Assembly (NCBI GenBank): GCA_964568885.1 | Contig: CAZMSF010000004.1 | Span: 1-62,869 of the forward strand | Source: JAUSNA01 sp964568885 | Lineage (GTDB): Bacteria > Patescibacteriota > Microgenomatia > Levybacterales > GWA1-39-11 | Length of the DNA stretch: 62,869 nucleotides | Direction of reading: 5' to 3' | Shown: piece after piece, positions 17,279 to 25,517 of the stretch | Layout of the letters: each line of letters opens with the position of its first letter | Position numbering within the stretch: the first letter of the stretch is position 1 | The notes under the pieces: generated by a model | The model's database searches: none | What the model was told of the DNA's origin: nothing | What the model saw: only the letters and a program-made list of their open reading frames with translations | Position numbers and translations under genes: made by a program

Positions 17279-17389
17279 TAAAAATACCTCAAAATCATCC
17301 CTTTTTCTTTATATATCAATAAAAATTAGGTCATTTACTGCTGAAATACCTTCTCAGACCTTCAAAAAGGGTGTAATTTGGGGTTTTTT

Positions 17390-17950
17390 CTAGAACGAAG
17401 CGTGTTTGACCACCCTAAGGTGATTTAAGGGCCAATAAACGAGAAATGACTTGCCGATGACTGCATTTTTTGTCACAAATCCCCATTCTCTGGAGTCCGA
17501 GCTGAATTCCCTATTGTCTCCCATGACAAAATATTGCCCTTCAGGCACAATTACTTCGTCTCCTTCACCCAAAAAAGCTCCTCCATTTGTCCGGACGTCG
17601 GATGAGAGGAAAGATCCCTGATCGAGTTTGTTGCCATTAAGATATACCGCCCCTCCTGAAATCTTCACCTTGTCACCGGGAAGTCCTATAATTCTTTTTA
17701 TATAATCCTTCTCTTTATCGGGGGGAGCGACAAAAACGACAATGTCTCCTCTCTTGAGAGGAGAGAATCGAAGGGAGATCAAATTGGTAAGGACATATTC
17801 TCCGTTTTGAAATGTTGGATCCATAGAATGGCCGTTTACTTGATAAGGTCTAAAAAGGAACGCATAAATAACGACAAATATTGCACCCGCGATTACCAAA
17901 GTCTGGATTAAATCAAAAAGCAGATAATATATTTTTTTTAGGATTTCCAT
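17390..17950 (-). CDS. lepB: Signal peptidase I
   Basis: 186 residues from the ATG at 17950. One N-terminal helix (about 8-33) anchors the protein with the catalytic domain outside. The catalytic serine is Ser42 in GHSMDPTF and the lysine base is Lys85 in DYIKRIIGLPGD; the family motif GDNREFSSDSREWG lies at 144-157. It cleaves signal peptides from exported proteins. A TTG at 17986 would add 12 residues but lacks support. Upstream on the same strand, a terminator hairpin (18040-18069) separates it from whatever is transcribed further out. It ends convergent to parB. Confidence 0.95.
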   Translation of the reverse strand: MEILKKIYYLLFDLIQTLVIAGAIFVVIYAFLFRPYQVNGHSMDPTFQNGEYVLTNLISLRFSPLKRGDIVVFVAPPDKEKDYIKRIIGLPGDKVKISGGAVYLNGNKLDQGSFLSSDVRTNGGAFLGEGDEVIVPEGQYFVMGDNREFSSDSREWGFVTKNAVIGKSFLVYWPLNHLRVVKHASF

Positions 17951-18039
17951 GATTACTCGAAGATTTCCGCTCTTAGTAATTATCAAACCAAACGTTTCTT
18001 ATTTCAAGAACTTTTTTGTCGCAAGAAAAAACGCCTTGC

Positions 18040-18069
18040 AAAAAAATTGTCCGGAAAGCATCCCGGACA
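18040..18069 (-). terminator. Rho-independent terminator on the minus strand
   Basis: The stem TGTCCGG and its perfect complement CCGGACA (18048-18054 and 18063-18069) enclose an 8-base loop. Read on the minus strand the stem is followed by ATTTTTTT, the U-tract of an intrinsic terminator. No minus-strand gene precedes it within 200 bases, so it may end a small RNA or protect lepB from read-through. Confidence 0.7.
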
Positions 18070-18159
18070 CATTCATTGTGAATAAAAAATCTTCATTTGT
18101 CAATCTAAATCAATTATTTCTGTTACAATACAGAAAATAGAATTGAGCCTAAAGATGCT

Positions 18160-18186
18160 TTAGCACTCCTGGTCTTTAAGTGATAA
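18160..18186. promoter_or_regulatory. CIRCE-like HrcA operator
   Basis: The left arm TTAGCACTC (18160-18168) is identical to the CIRCE consensus. A 9-base spacer follows, and the right arm AAGTGATAA (18178-18186) matches GAGTGCTAA at 7 of 9 positions. CIRCE is the binding site of the heat-shock repressor HrcA, normally in front of groE, dnaK or hrcA. Here no chaperone gene is near; the flanking genes are lepB and a GT4 glycosyltransferase. Confidence 0.6.
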
Positions 18187-18271
18187 TAGGGGATGCGATT
18201 CAGTTTGGACCGTAAAATCAATCTAAAGTGAAAAAATCTAACTATATAAAAATGATATTATCTATATCAAT

Positions 18272-19294
18272 ATGATACAGAAGAAAAGAATTTTATTCCT
18301 CACAAGATTATACCATCCTCACATAGGCGGTGTCGAGAAGCACGTTGAAGAGCTGTCTTCAGTGTTCATAAAAAAGGGGTACGAAATAACTATCATTACG
18401 GAAAAATTCAATAAGAAACTTCCGGGAAGTGATGTAATAAAAGGGTGCAAAGTATATCGCATTGATATTCCGGGTAACGCCTTTCTAAAAAAATTTTTTA
18501 TATGGAAATGGATGGTTCTCCATGTGAATATAATAGCCCAGTCAGATATCTTGCATATCCATGACGTGTTTTATTGGTATATTCCTTTTCGTTTTTTATT
18601 TTTATTTAAAAAAACATACATAACCTTCCATGGTTACGAGGGATTTCCGATAAAAAGGACATGGAAAATGCAAAGGAAATTGGCTGAAGTGCTCACAAAT
18701 GGCAATATATGCGTCGGAGAGTTCATGAAAAAGTGGTATAAAACACGTCCTACCTCAGTCATCTATGGTGGAGTGAGGCTGGAAGGCAAAAAATATATGT
18801 CAAAAGCACGTACGGGTGTATTTTTTGGGAGACTAGATGGGCAAACAGGAATACTCGACTATATAAAAGCCTATAATTTGGTAAAAAGGAAATATCCCGA
18901 TTTTGTGATGACTGTTGTCGGGGAGGGGAAATTAAAAGTCCGTATTCCTAAAGGAGTAAATGTTATCGGGTTTCGGAAGGATATTTATCCCTATATTCAA
19001 AAGAATAGACTAATATTTGTTTCAAGGTATCTATCAATGCTTGAGGCACTTGCTTCAAAAAGGGAAGTTATCGCAACCTACGACAATGCTGTAAAAAGGG
19101 ATTATCTGCTTCTTTCCCCCTTCAAAAAATACATTCATGTTGGAAGTAGTGCCTCAGAAATTGCAGATATCGTAATAACGCTTCTTGGACGAAAAACACC
19201 ATCAAAAGAGCTTTATATGGGAGCAAAATGGGCTCAAACTCAGACGTGGGATAAAGTTGCAACAACCTATCTTTCCCTTTGGAATACAAAATAA
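18272..19294 (+). CDS. GT4 family glycosyltransferase
   Basis: 340 residues with a GT-B fold. The N-terminal half begins RILFLTRLYHPHIGGVEKHVEEL, the classic GT4 start with a conserved Gly-Gly loop. The second half has GRLDGQTGILDYIKAY and the donor-site region LIFVSRYLSMLEALASKREVIAT, where the usual EP..xEAxA pattern is degenerate. It would add a sugar from a nucleotide donor in the cytosol. It is the first gene of the glycan locus and overlaps the end of the convergent gene by 28 bases. Its upstream region contains the CIRCE-like site about 90 bases before the ATG. Confidence 0.85.
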   Translation: MIQKKRILFLTRLYHPHIGGVEKHVEELSSVFIKKGYEITIITEKFNKKLPGSDVIKGCKVYRIDIPGNAFLKKFFIWKWMVLHVNIIAQSDILHIHDVFYWYIPFRFLFLFKKTYITFHGYEGFPIKRTWKMQRKLAEVLTNGNICVGEFMKKWYKTRPTSVIYGGVRLEGKKYMSKARTGVFFGRLDGQTGILDYIKAYNLVKRKYPDFVMTVVGEGKLKVRIPKGVNVIGFRKDIYPYIQKNRLIFVSRYLSMLEALASKREVIATYDNAVKRDYLLLSPFKKYIHVGSSASEIADIVITLLGRKTPSKELYMGAKWAQTQTWDKVATTYLSLWNTK

Positions 19295-20970
19295 TACGTC
19301 AAATATAGAAGGGTTGAGGCAAATGCAAAAAGACTTATTGTGTTTCCCAGCCTTCTTACGGGAGTATCCTCAAATTTTAATGACACTTTATATGTGCCCT
19401 CAGGCAATGTAAATGTAATAAGTCCGGTTTTCCCATTGTCCACCATAAATTGATGTATTTTCCCGTTCACATATAAATTCCAGCCAGGAAAATACAGAGT
19501 GTTTTCTCTAATGGAAGACTCTTTTAGTACTCTGATAGCATATTCATGCACAATAGGAGTTCTTTTGGTGGACTTTATCAGTGCTTCACCTTTTAAAACG
19601 GCAATAGGAGAAGCGGGGTGAGTTGCGAACCAAAGGTTTGTATTGTCCCTCCATCTCGGAACCGCGGCTTGTAGCCCTTCTCCCTCGGAGGTTGCAATGG
19701 GTACATGCCGGATAAGGTATTCATCGGTAATGTCAGTTATCATGCCTCTCGTTCCCCAATTGAGTATCGTTAGTACTATCGCAAAGAAAGCAAGCGTTAC
19801 AATAACCTTCCGGTTCATGTACTCCGAAGAAATGCCTCCAACAATTGCCAGTACGAATGAAATAGGAAGCATGAGACGGTATGCAAATTGAAAATTTGTC
19901 ATCATTGGAAGGCTTTTCCAGAGAGGCAAAGATATGGGAAAGAGTAAAAAAAGTAAAGCAAAAAAAATTGAAAGACTTCCAATAAGAATTTTTTTATGGA
20001 TTTTTTTTATTCGCGATTTCATTAAAAAGACCAAGGCAACTATAAGCATGAGCAGTTGGATAATTCCCATAGGAAAGGAGATCTGACCCGTAGGTCCTTG
20101 ATAGAGAAAACCATATCTCCATGGAGAAAGAAAATAAAGAGAAGGGTTTTCAAAAGAGATGCTTTTCCCGAATTGATGCTGCAGCGTAGAAGTTGTTTCT
20201 GCGAGTGCTGGAAGCCAATAAAATGAAGCGAAAAAAAGGCCTGTTGTTAATGCTAAAAATACCCGGGCTTTATTTACTTTTTTGATGAAAAGTGGAAGTG
20301 TAAAAATAAAAGGAGTTGCAACAACAGTGATTGCCGGGTGGGAAAGAATAAGAGCTGCATAACAAACGGCACAGAAGAAGAAATTCCATACCGATATTTT
20401 CATTGAGAGTTTTATCGTAAAATAAAACACAAAAGGTAAAAGGGCGTATGCAAATAATTCACCTATTGCTACTCTAAAATGCATATCCACGAGATGGTAG
20501 GGGGCAAATAAATATAAAATGCTTGAAAATGCCGAAGGCACGGGTTTTAAAAACGTACGTGTCATTTTGTACATTCCTATTCCGGAAAATATGAATGTAC
20601 CTGCAATAAGAATTTTTTCGGAAAGAATGAAAGAGATGCCAAAAATTTTCAAAACTGCCAGAAGGTAGTAGGGTAAAGGATAAATAAAAATAAAAAGCGG
20701 ATATCCGTATGTGAAATTAAGAACTGCCGCCCAATGCACCGGAAAAATTCCATATTGCAAAGAATTCCATAAATCAACTGCCCGCTCTATGTGGAGAGCA
20801 AAATCCCCGCTTTGATGGACTCCTTTTCTGAGTAACGAAATGAGAGGAAGCAGTGACGCAAGTATGGTTATTTGGAAGGGGTAATTTTTCGACTTACGTA
20901 GAAAAAAAGAAATTGTCACAAAAAGAAAAAGTGCAATAAGGCTGACAACAACAAGTCGGTACGATTCCAT
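19267..20970 (-). CDS. PTPS-related multi-spanning membrane protein, GT-C-like
   Basis: 567 residues from the ATG at 20970, about eleven helices. The first outside loop has GDFALHIERAVDLWNSLQ followed by the PVHW segment, with Asp56 and His60, and then GYPLFIFIYPLPYYL. This is the pattern of the 6-pyruvoyl-tetrahydropterin-synthase-related membrane family, now viewed as GT-C-like. A beta-rich C-terminal domain outside the membrane contains PGWNLYVNGK, as in YfhO proteins. It probably uses lipid-linked sugars on the outer face. A start at 21141 would overlap the divergent gene and was rejected in favour of 20970, which has TATAAT 7 bases upstream. Confidence 0.82.
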   Translation of the reverse strand: MESYRLVVVSLIALFLFVTISFFLRKSKNYPFQITILASLLPLISLLRKGVHQSGDFALHIERAVDLWNSLQYGIFPVHWAAVLNFTYGYPLFIFIYPLPYYLLAVLKIFGISFILSEKILIAGTFIFSGIGMYKMTRTFLKPVPSAFSSILYLFAPYHLVDMHFRVAIGELFAYALLPFVFYFTIKLSMKISVWNFFFCAVCYAALILSHPAITVVATPFIFTLPLFIKKVNKARVFLALTTGLFFASFYWLPALAETTSTLQHQFGKSISFENPSLYFLSPWRYGFLYQGPTGQISFPMGIIQLLMLIVALVFLMKSRIKKIHKKILIGSLSIFFALLFLLFPISLPLWKSLPMMTNFQFAYRLMLPISFVLAIVGGISSEYMNRKVIVTLAFFAIVLTILNWGTRGMITDITDEYLIRHVPIATSEGEGLQAAVPRWRDNTNLWFATHPASPIAVLKGEALIKSTKRTPIVHEYAIRVLKESSIRENTLYFPGWNLYVNGKIHQFMVDNGKTGLITFTLPEGTYKVSLKFEDTPVRRLGNTISLFAFASTLLYLTYYFVFQRER

Positions 20971-20977
20971 TAGTGGT

Positions 20978-21006
20978 ATTATAACGCCTGGAAAAAGCGG
21001 TATAAT
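20978..21006. promoter_or_regulatory. Symmetric divergent promoter ATTATA-17-TATAAT
   Basis: Two perfect TATAAT hexamers face outward: minus strand at 20978-20983 and plus strand at 21001-21006. Each ends exactly 7 bases before the ATG of its gene (20970 and 21014). They are 17 bases apart, so each hexamer occupies the -35 position of the other. Only 43 bases separate the two start codons. Confidence 0.7.
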
Positions 21007-21013
21007 AGCAAAA

Positions 21014-21940
21014 ATGAAAAAAGCATTCATAACTACCGTATATAACGAGGAAAAAACAATAGCTCTTCTTTTAGACAGTCTGCTGAAGCAAAATGAAATT
21101 CCGAACGAAATAATTCTCGTTGATGCTTTCTCGAAAGACAAAACATTTCAAATCCTCAGTGATTTCAAAAAAAAGTACCCAAAACTTATTAAAGTTTTTC
21201 GGAAAAAAGGGAACCGTTCGGAAGGCAGGAATTTTGCAATCAAAAATGCAAGGTCGGATATCATTGCGGCAAGTGATAGCGGATGCATTCTTAAGAAAGA
21301 CTGGTTTAACGAAATAACAAAGCCATTCAAGGAAAAAAATATCGACGTAGTTGCAGGATTTTACAAACCGATAACAAGAAATAGCTTTGAAAAATGCCTG
21401 TCTGTTTATACCTGTGTTATGGAGGATAAAGTCACAAAGGATTTTTTACCGTCTTCCAGATCCATTGCTTTTCGAAAGAATGCTTGGAAGAATGTGGACG
21501 GTTATCCCGAGCAACTTGATACATGTGAAGATTTGGTGTTCGCGAAAAAAATGAAAAAAGAAGGAATGAAATTTTCAGTAAACAAAAAAGCAATAGTTTA
21601 TTGGCCCCAGCGTAAAAATATTCTTCAAGCGTTCCGACAATTCTTTAGCTACGCCAAGGGAGATGGGAAAGCATTATATATAAGGCGTCAAACACCCTTC
21701 CTTTTTATTAGGATGATTGGTGGATTCCTTTTATTGTTGCTATTGTTTTACTCACCCAGCACTCAGAACAAATTGATAATATTGGTGTTAATGCTGCTAT
21801 ATTCAATATTGTCTGTCTTAAAAAATGCTCGCTATATTAACCATACAAAAGATGTTTTGAATTTGATTTTATTACAATTATCCTCGGATATTGCAGTCTT
21901 TTTTGGTTTTATTTATGGTGTATTCAAAAGACTTGGGTAA
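21014..21940 (+). CDS. GT2 family glycosyltransferase with C-terminal helices
   Basis: 308 residues. The GT-A fold starts with AFITTVYNEEKTIALLLDSL, followed by ILVDAFSKDKT and the region AASDSGCILKKDW, where the usual DxD reads SDSG. The acceptor-side motif is CEDLVFAKKMKKEG. The last 90 residues hold two or three hydrophobic helices that tie it to the membrane. It probably transfers a sugar from a nucleotide donor to a lipid-linked glycan on the inner face. It is driven by one arm of the symmetric promoter and stands alone, convergent with the flippase gene. Confidence 0.87.
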   Translation: MKKAFITTVYNEEKTIALLLDSLLKQNEIPNEIILVDAFSKDKTFQILSDFKKKYPKLIKVFRKKGNRSEGRNFAIKNARSDIIAASDSGCILKKDWFNEITKPFKEKNIDVVAGFYKPITRNSFEKCLSVYTCVMEDKVTKDFLPSSRSIAFRKNAWKNVDGYPEQLDTCEDLVFAKKMKKEGMKFSVNKKAIVYWPQRKNILQAFRQFFSYAKGDGKALYIRRQTPFLFIRMIGGFLLLLLLFYSPSTQNKLIILVLMLLYSILSVLKNARYINHTKDVLNLILLQLSSDIAVFFGFIYGVFKRLG

Positions 21941-21942
21941 AG

Positions 21943-23400
21943 TTAAGCAAAAGAGCTTATTATAAGTTTGATACTTAATTTCAATGTTTTTGGTGTAAAC
22001 ACCTGTACTAAGGTAAAATAACTGGCTGTTGCAATAACTACTTTTACAAAAAAATCGACAATTGTCTTTGATTCATAGAAATTTATTAAATAAAAGCAGC
22101 AGGAGCTCAAAAGTAAAATCAATGCATTTGACAATAAAATCTTCGTTAGGTTTATAGATATCTCGGACCTTCGGCAAAAGATTATGAATGCAAAAAACAA
22201 AATAGCATTGCTAACGAAAAACCCTACGGCAATTCCATAAAAACCAAGTCTTATCATTAATAAATACGAAATTAAAATTTCAAATAAAGTTATCAGGGAA
22301 CCTACTACAAGCATTAATCTCAATTTGCCGACTGCAAGTAGAGCATGCCCCATAAGTCCGTTTCCGTTAAGAAAAAAAATGCTTGCAACATACCATATTA
22401 GCGCCGGTAAGGCGGGAAGCCATCTGTCATTTAAAAAATAATGGATGGTATCATAGCCAAAAATAACTGTTATTGGAATTGCAAATATAGCGGCAATACT
22501 CAGAATACCAAATGCATGTTCAAGAGAAGTCGCAATAATCTTTTTGTCATTCTGCATTCTTGAAAAGGATGCAAATGAAACTCTTCCGACATTGTCGATA
22601 AATACCCGAGGAAAGGAAGAGATATTATAGCTCCAGTCAAGAAGTCCAACTTGGGCGGTTGGCAGATTGACACCTGCCATAACAGGTATTGTAGAATTTT
22701 TTATTACCGACAAAATTAGACCAAGCTGAAAATATTTCCCTACGTTTATATAATTCCTCACCTCCTTTAGATTAAATTCCAATACTGGGACTAATGGTTT
22801 GTAGATAAATGTGACCGTGTTTTCTATAATCGTTTTAACAACAACCGCCCACACAAAACTCCAAATTCCAAATCCGATATTTGCCATTACAATTGCGATT
22901 ATGTAATAAGAAATAATGCCGCTAACATCAATAATTGCGATAGCTTTGTATTTTAAATCCCGTTCCAAAAGAGATGTTATAAGTGATTGCATGGGTTTTA
23001 GTAAAAGCGTTATTGAAAGAATATTAAGCATCGTTAGCTCACTCGGTCCAAAACTTGGATATATGAAATGAAGGAGCGGAGCTATTATAAAAAGAAGTAC
23101 TACTGCTATGGCAGCCATTGCGAATTTAATATATAAGATTGTGGAAATCTGTCTTTTTGATGCGTTTTCATTCTTCTGAATTAACGAGAGATTGAGTCCG
23201 ATGTCCGTAAATATTTCCGCTATTCCAAGGATAAAGGAGAGTATCGCAAATATTCCAAATGCAGAAGGCGAAAGAAGCCTGACGAGTAAAATTTGACCTA
23301 AGATTGCGATTCCTTTCATTCCCACCTCTCTCCACAATAATTGCGCCGTTCCCTTGACAGTCTTTTTCTTGAGTCGTTGGAGGTGAATCTTCGAAGCCAT
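21943..23400 (-). CDS. Wzx-type polysaccharide flippase (MOP superfamily)
   Basis: 485 residues with about 12-14 helices. The N-terminal WREVGMKGIAILGQILLVRLLSPSAFGIFA is characteristic of the Wzx/RfbX group, and the segments GFGIWSFVWA and the cytosolic Arg/Lys loops also fit. Such proteins move undecaprenyl-linked oligosaccharides across the membrane. It is the only flippase in the window, so it is the best candidate to export the whole glycan unit. It follows the transaldolase gene at a 22-base gap and so may belong to the heptose operon. Confidence 0.88.
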   Translation of the reverse strand: MASKIHLQRLKKKTVKGTAQLLWREVGMKGIAILGQILLVRLLSPSAFGIFAILSFILGIAEIFTDIGLNLSLIQKNENASKRQISTILYIKFAMAAIAVVLLFIIAPLLHFIYPSFGPSELTMLNILSITLLLKPMQSLITSLLERDLKYKAIAIIDVSGIISYYIIAIVMANIGFGIWSFVWAVVVKTIIENTVTFIYKPLVPVLEFNLKEVRNYINVGKYFQLGLILSVIKNSTIPVMAGVNLPTAQVGLLDWSYNISSFPRVFIDNVGRVSFASFSRMQNDKKIIATSLEHAFGILSIAAIFAIPITVIFGYDTIHYFLNDRWLPALPALIWYVASIFFLNGNGLMGHALLAVGKLRLMLVVGSLITLFEILISYLLMIRLGFYGIAVGFFVSNAILFFAFIIFCRRSEISINLTKILLSNALILLLSSCCFYLINFYESKTIVDFFVKVVIATASYFTLVQVFTPKTLKLSIKLIISSFA

Positions 23401-23422
23401 AATTACTATTTTGAGGAAGCTG

Positions 23423-24100
23423 TTACTTCAGCAGATTGTTCTTCTTAAACTCTTCCCATGCCTTATCAAATTCTATAATAGTTTCTTCGGTCTTTTTCTC
23501 CACAAGCATTGCACTCAGTATAGTTGGCGGAATTGTAACAATATCGCTTCCGCAAGCAAAAGCATTGCCGACATCTCTCACATTTCGAATAGAGCCGGTA
23601 ATAATTTGGGTTTTGTAATCTCCATAATCAATAAAATTTCTTGATCTTTTTATTATTTCAAGTCCATCATAGCCAACATCATTTGCCCTGTTTAGAAAAA
23701 TACTTGCGTAGGTAGCTCCTGCGTTTATTGCAAGCAGCATTTGTTCAAAAGAAACCATGACGGTTGCGTTAGTTTTGATTTTTAACTTTGAGAGACATTT
23801 TATTGCAGTTAAGCCTGTACCATCTATTGTCATCGGGACCTTAATTACCACGTTTTTATCCCAACTTGAAATTTTTTTTGCTTCCTTTATCATGCCATCC
23901 AAAGTGTCATGGGTAGTTAATTCTATAGAGACGGGAACATTTATGAGTTTGCAGATTGAGAGGACAGTTTTTTTAAAATCAATATTTTTTTGTAATGAAA
24001 ATATTTTTTGATTTGTTGTAACTCCACTTAAAGATAGACGGTTTTTCCATTCCTTTATATCAGAAATACTTGCAGTATCTATGAAAATTGAACGTGCCAT
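23423..24100 (-). CDS. Transaldolase-family protein in the heptose operon
   Basis: 225 residues, the size of the short TalC/fructose-6-phosphate-aldolase type. The Schiff-base lysine is Lys87 in VVIKVPMT, and the barrel ends show FIDTAS and the LNRANDVGYDG loop. Transaldolases interconvert sugar phosphates including sedoheptulose 7-phosphate. That compound is the substrate of GmhA encoded 2 kb upstream in the same run of genes, so this enzyme may supply the heptose pathway. This link is inference; an aldolase role is also possible. A perfect 10-bp inverted repeat touches its start codon. Confidence 0.85.
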   Translation of the reverse strand: MARSIFIDTASISDIKEWKNRLSLSGVTTNQKIFSLQKNIDFKKTVLSICKLINVPVSIELTTHDTLDGMIKEAKKISSWDKNVVIKVPMTIDGTGLTAIKCLSKLKIKTNATVMVSFEQMLLAINAGATYASIFLNRANDVGYDGLEIIKRSRNFIDYGDYKTQIITGSIRNVRDVGNAFACGSDIVTIPPTILSAMLVEKKTEETIIEFDKAWEEFKKNNLLK

Positions 24101-24127
24101 TGGTATGATTTAAAAATAATCATACCA
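24101..24127 (-). repeat. 10-bp perfect inverted repeat abutting the transaldolase start
   Basis: The arms TGGTATGATT (24101-24110) and AATCATACCA (24118-24127) flank the loop TAAAAAT. On the minus strand the hairpin ends at the base before the ATG at 24100. It could be a weak terminator after the methyltransferase, an operator, or an RNA hairpin that limits translation of the next gene. Confidence 0.6.
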
Positions 24128-24132
24128 CAATG

Positions 24133-24912
24133 TTAGGTGTTATCAAAAAGAATTTTTATGGTGCTGTAGTTGAAGTTAAGTTTATGATTGCGAAGCATAT
24201 TTTCTATCATAGCCTTTTTGTCTAATCTTTTTTTAGCTCCTGTTTTATATGCAATAATGCCCAAACTTAATGGGAGAAGATCCTCGTCATAACAGCATCG
24301 AAAAATCAACATATGTTGAAATCCGGCATTCCTGAATATTTTTTTTAGTGTTTCTTTATCGAAAAGAGTTTTATGTAATTGTGCTAACCACCACGTCGGT
24401 GCTTGTTCAGGATCGCCGTGCGTAAGTCTATATGCTTGATGAAGGTCGAACAATTTTCTTTTGGTCATTTTTTGCTTTGAAAGATAAGAGCGGGATATTT
24501 CTTCAAAATCGGGAATACTAAAAATGGCTGCTGTCCCTCCTTTTTTTAGGACTCGATAAATTTCGTTAATGGTTTTCTGCCTTTCAGAAAGATATACGTG
24601 TTCTAAAAAGGCATTCGCAAATACATATTCTACAGAGCTGTTTGGTAAAAACTTGAGGTCGGTACAATCTGAAATAATATCTGTGGCGGTCGTTGCCCGA
24701 ATATCAACGTTAATGAAGTTATCAATCTTAATTTCTCCGCACCCCAAATGTATTTTGTGTGATCTTTTTAATAAATCAGATATTGTGAGTTTGTTGTAAT
24801 AGGACGTAAATACCCAGTAAATATATTTACAAGAAAAAATGCATTTTTTCAATGAACCCTTAACAAAGGGAGGGAGCATATGTTTTACTTGAGCTTTAAG
24901 ATTGACCGACAT
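24133..24912 (-). CDS. SAM-dependent methyltransferase (class I)
   Basis: 259 residues. The SAM motif I is KIHLGCGEIKIDNFINVDI (about 53-71), followed by the motif for adenine binding with ISDCTDLKFLP, and YVFANAFLEHV at the post-motif II position. The Methyltransf_11 style domain occupies the middle; the N-terminal 45 residues are hydrophobic and basic and may touch the membrane. It likely methylates a sugar or lipid-linked sugar. It begins 5 bases after the gmhB-like stop, inside the heptose operon, so the heptose product itself is a candidate substrate. Confidence 0.82.
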   Translation of the reverse strand: MSVNLKAQVKHMLPPFVKGSLKKCIFSCKYIYWVFTSYYNKLTISDLLKRSHKIHLGCGEIKIDNFINVDIRATTATDIISDCTDLKFLPNSSVEYVFANAFLEHVYLSERQKTINEIYRVLKKGGTAAIFSIPDFEEISRSYLSKQKMTKRKLFDLHQAYRLTHGDPEQAPTWWLAQLHKTLFDKETLKKIFRNAGFQHMLIFRCCYDEDLLPLSLGIIAYKTGAKKRLDKKAMIENMLRNHKLNFNYSTIKILFDNT

Positions 24913-24917
24913 ATGAA

Positions 24918-25517
24918 TTATTTTTTACTTTTTATTACTTCCAATGCTTGATCTAAATTCTTAACAATAAATTTTGGCGGCGATCCCTTCAGCCGTTCTT
25001 CAAACTCTTCAAGATAAACAGTTTCGTTCACGTTGGTGATCAGGATTGTTTTTAATCCAACAGCATTTCCGGCTATTATATCGAATAGGCCGTCTCCAAT
25101 TGCCCATGATTTTTTTGGATCGATATCAAACCTTTTTATTGCTTTCGCGTATGACAAGGTTTTGGGTTTTCGACAGAAGCAGTCTTTTCTATATTTTTTG
25201 ACATCCGCAAATGGATGATGAAAGCAGTAATATTCGGCATCGAGTGTTACGCCTTTCTTTTTCAACTCTTTTTTTATGTAGGTCGTCAAACTTTTAAATT
25301 GTTCCATACTCATTTTCTTTATCCCAATATTGGGTTGATTGGAAACAACTATCAGCAAATAACCTAATTTTTTTGCTTCTATCAGAAGGTTGAAAATCCC
25401 AAACACAAATTCTACCTGGGCTTGATTAAGCGGTGTATGAATTATCCCTAGTTCCGTATCATAATGGAGTTTATTAATAATTCCATCTTTGTCCAAAAAT
25501 ATTGCTTTTTTTTTCAT
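24918..25517 (-). CDS. gmhB: D-glycero-D-manno-heptose 1,7-bisphosphate phosphatase (GmhB-like HAD)
   Basis: 199 residues of the HAD superfamily. The nucleophile motif is FLDKDGIIN with Asp9 and Asp11, where most GmhB proteins have DRDG. The zinc-binding set typical of GmhB is present: Cys98, His100, Cys113 and Cys115 with the pattern CFCRKP. The last motif GDGLFDIIAGNAVG gives the two magnesium aspartates. It removes the 7-phosphate from heptose 1,7-bisphosphate. It overlaps the nucleotidyltransferase gene by 4 bases, and its neighbours are the other three enzymes of the same pathway, which makes the assignment firm. Confidence 0.88.
   Translation of the reverse strand: MKKKAIFLDKDGIINKLHYDTELGIIHTPLNQAQVEFVFGIFNLLIEAKKLGYLLIVVSNQPNIGIKKMSMEQFKSLTTYIKKELKKKGVTLDAEYYCFHHPFADVKKYRKDCFCRKPKTLSYAKAIKRFDIDPKKSWAIGDGLFDIIAGNAVGLKTILITNVNETVYLEEFEERLKGSPPKFIVKNLDQALEVIKSKK

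Larger units (their letters stand above)
17951..18271. other. Longest gene-free stretch: CIRCE-like site and orphan terminator
   Basis: These 321 bases separate lepB from the glycan locus. A plus-strand frame of 63 codons (17949-18140) has no coding character. The region holds a minus-strand terminator, a CIRCE-like operator, a plus-strand TACAAT at 18124-18129 just before that operator, and a minus-strand TTGATA-18-TATAGT promoter-like pair near 18270-18241. A 12-codon frame (18192-18230) behind the operator is too short to support. Confidence 0.6.

Noticed and set aside
17949..18140. 63-codon plus-strand frame upstream of the glycan locus
   Set aside because: It runs through the terminator stem, has no start signal and no recognisable protein character.
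18192..18230. 12-codon frame after the CIRCE-like site
   Set aside because: Too short to support; it has only a poorly placed AGGGG before the ATG.
20971..21141. Longer start (21141) for the PTPS-related protein
   Set aside because: It would overlap the divergent GT2 gene by over 120 bases. The ATG at 20970 has TATAAT at the expected distance and begins a normal hydrophobic segment.
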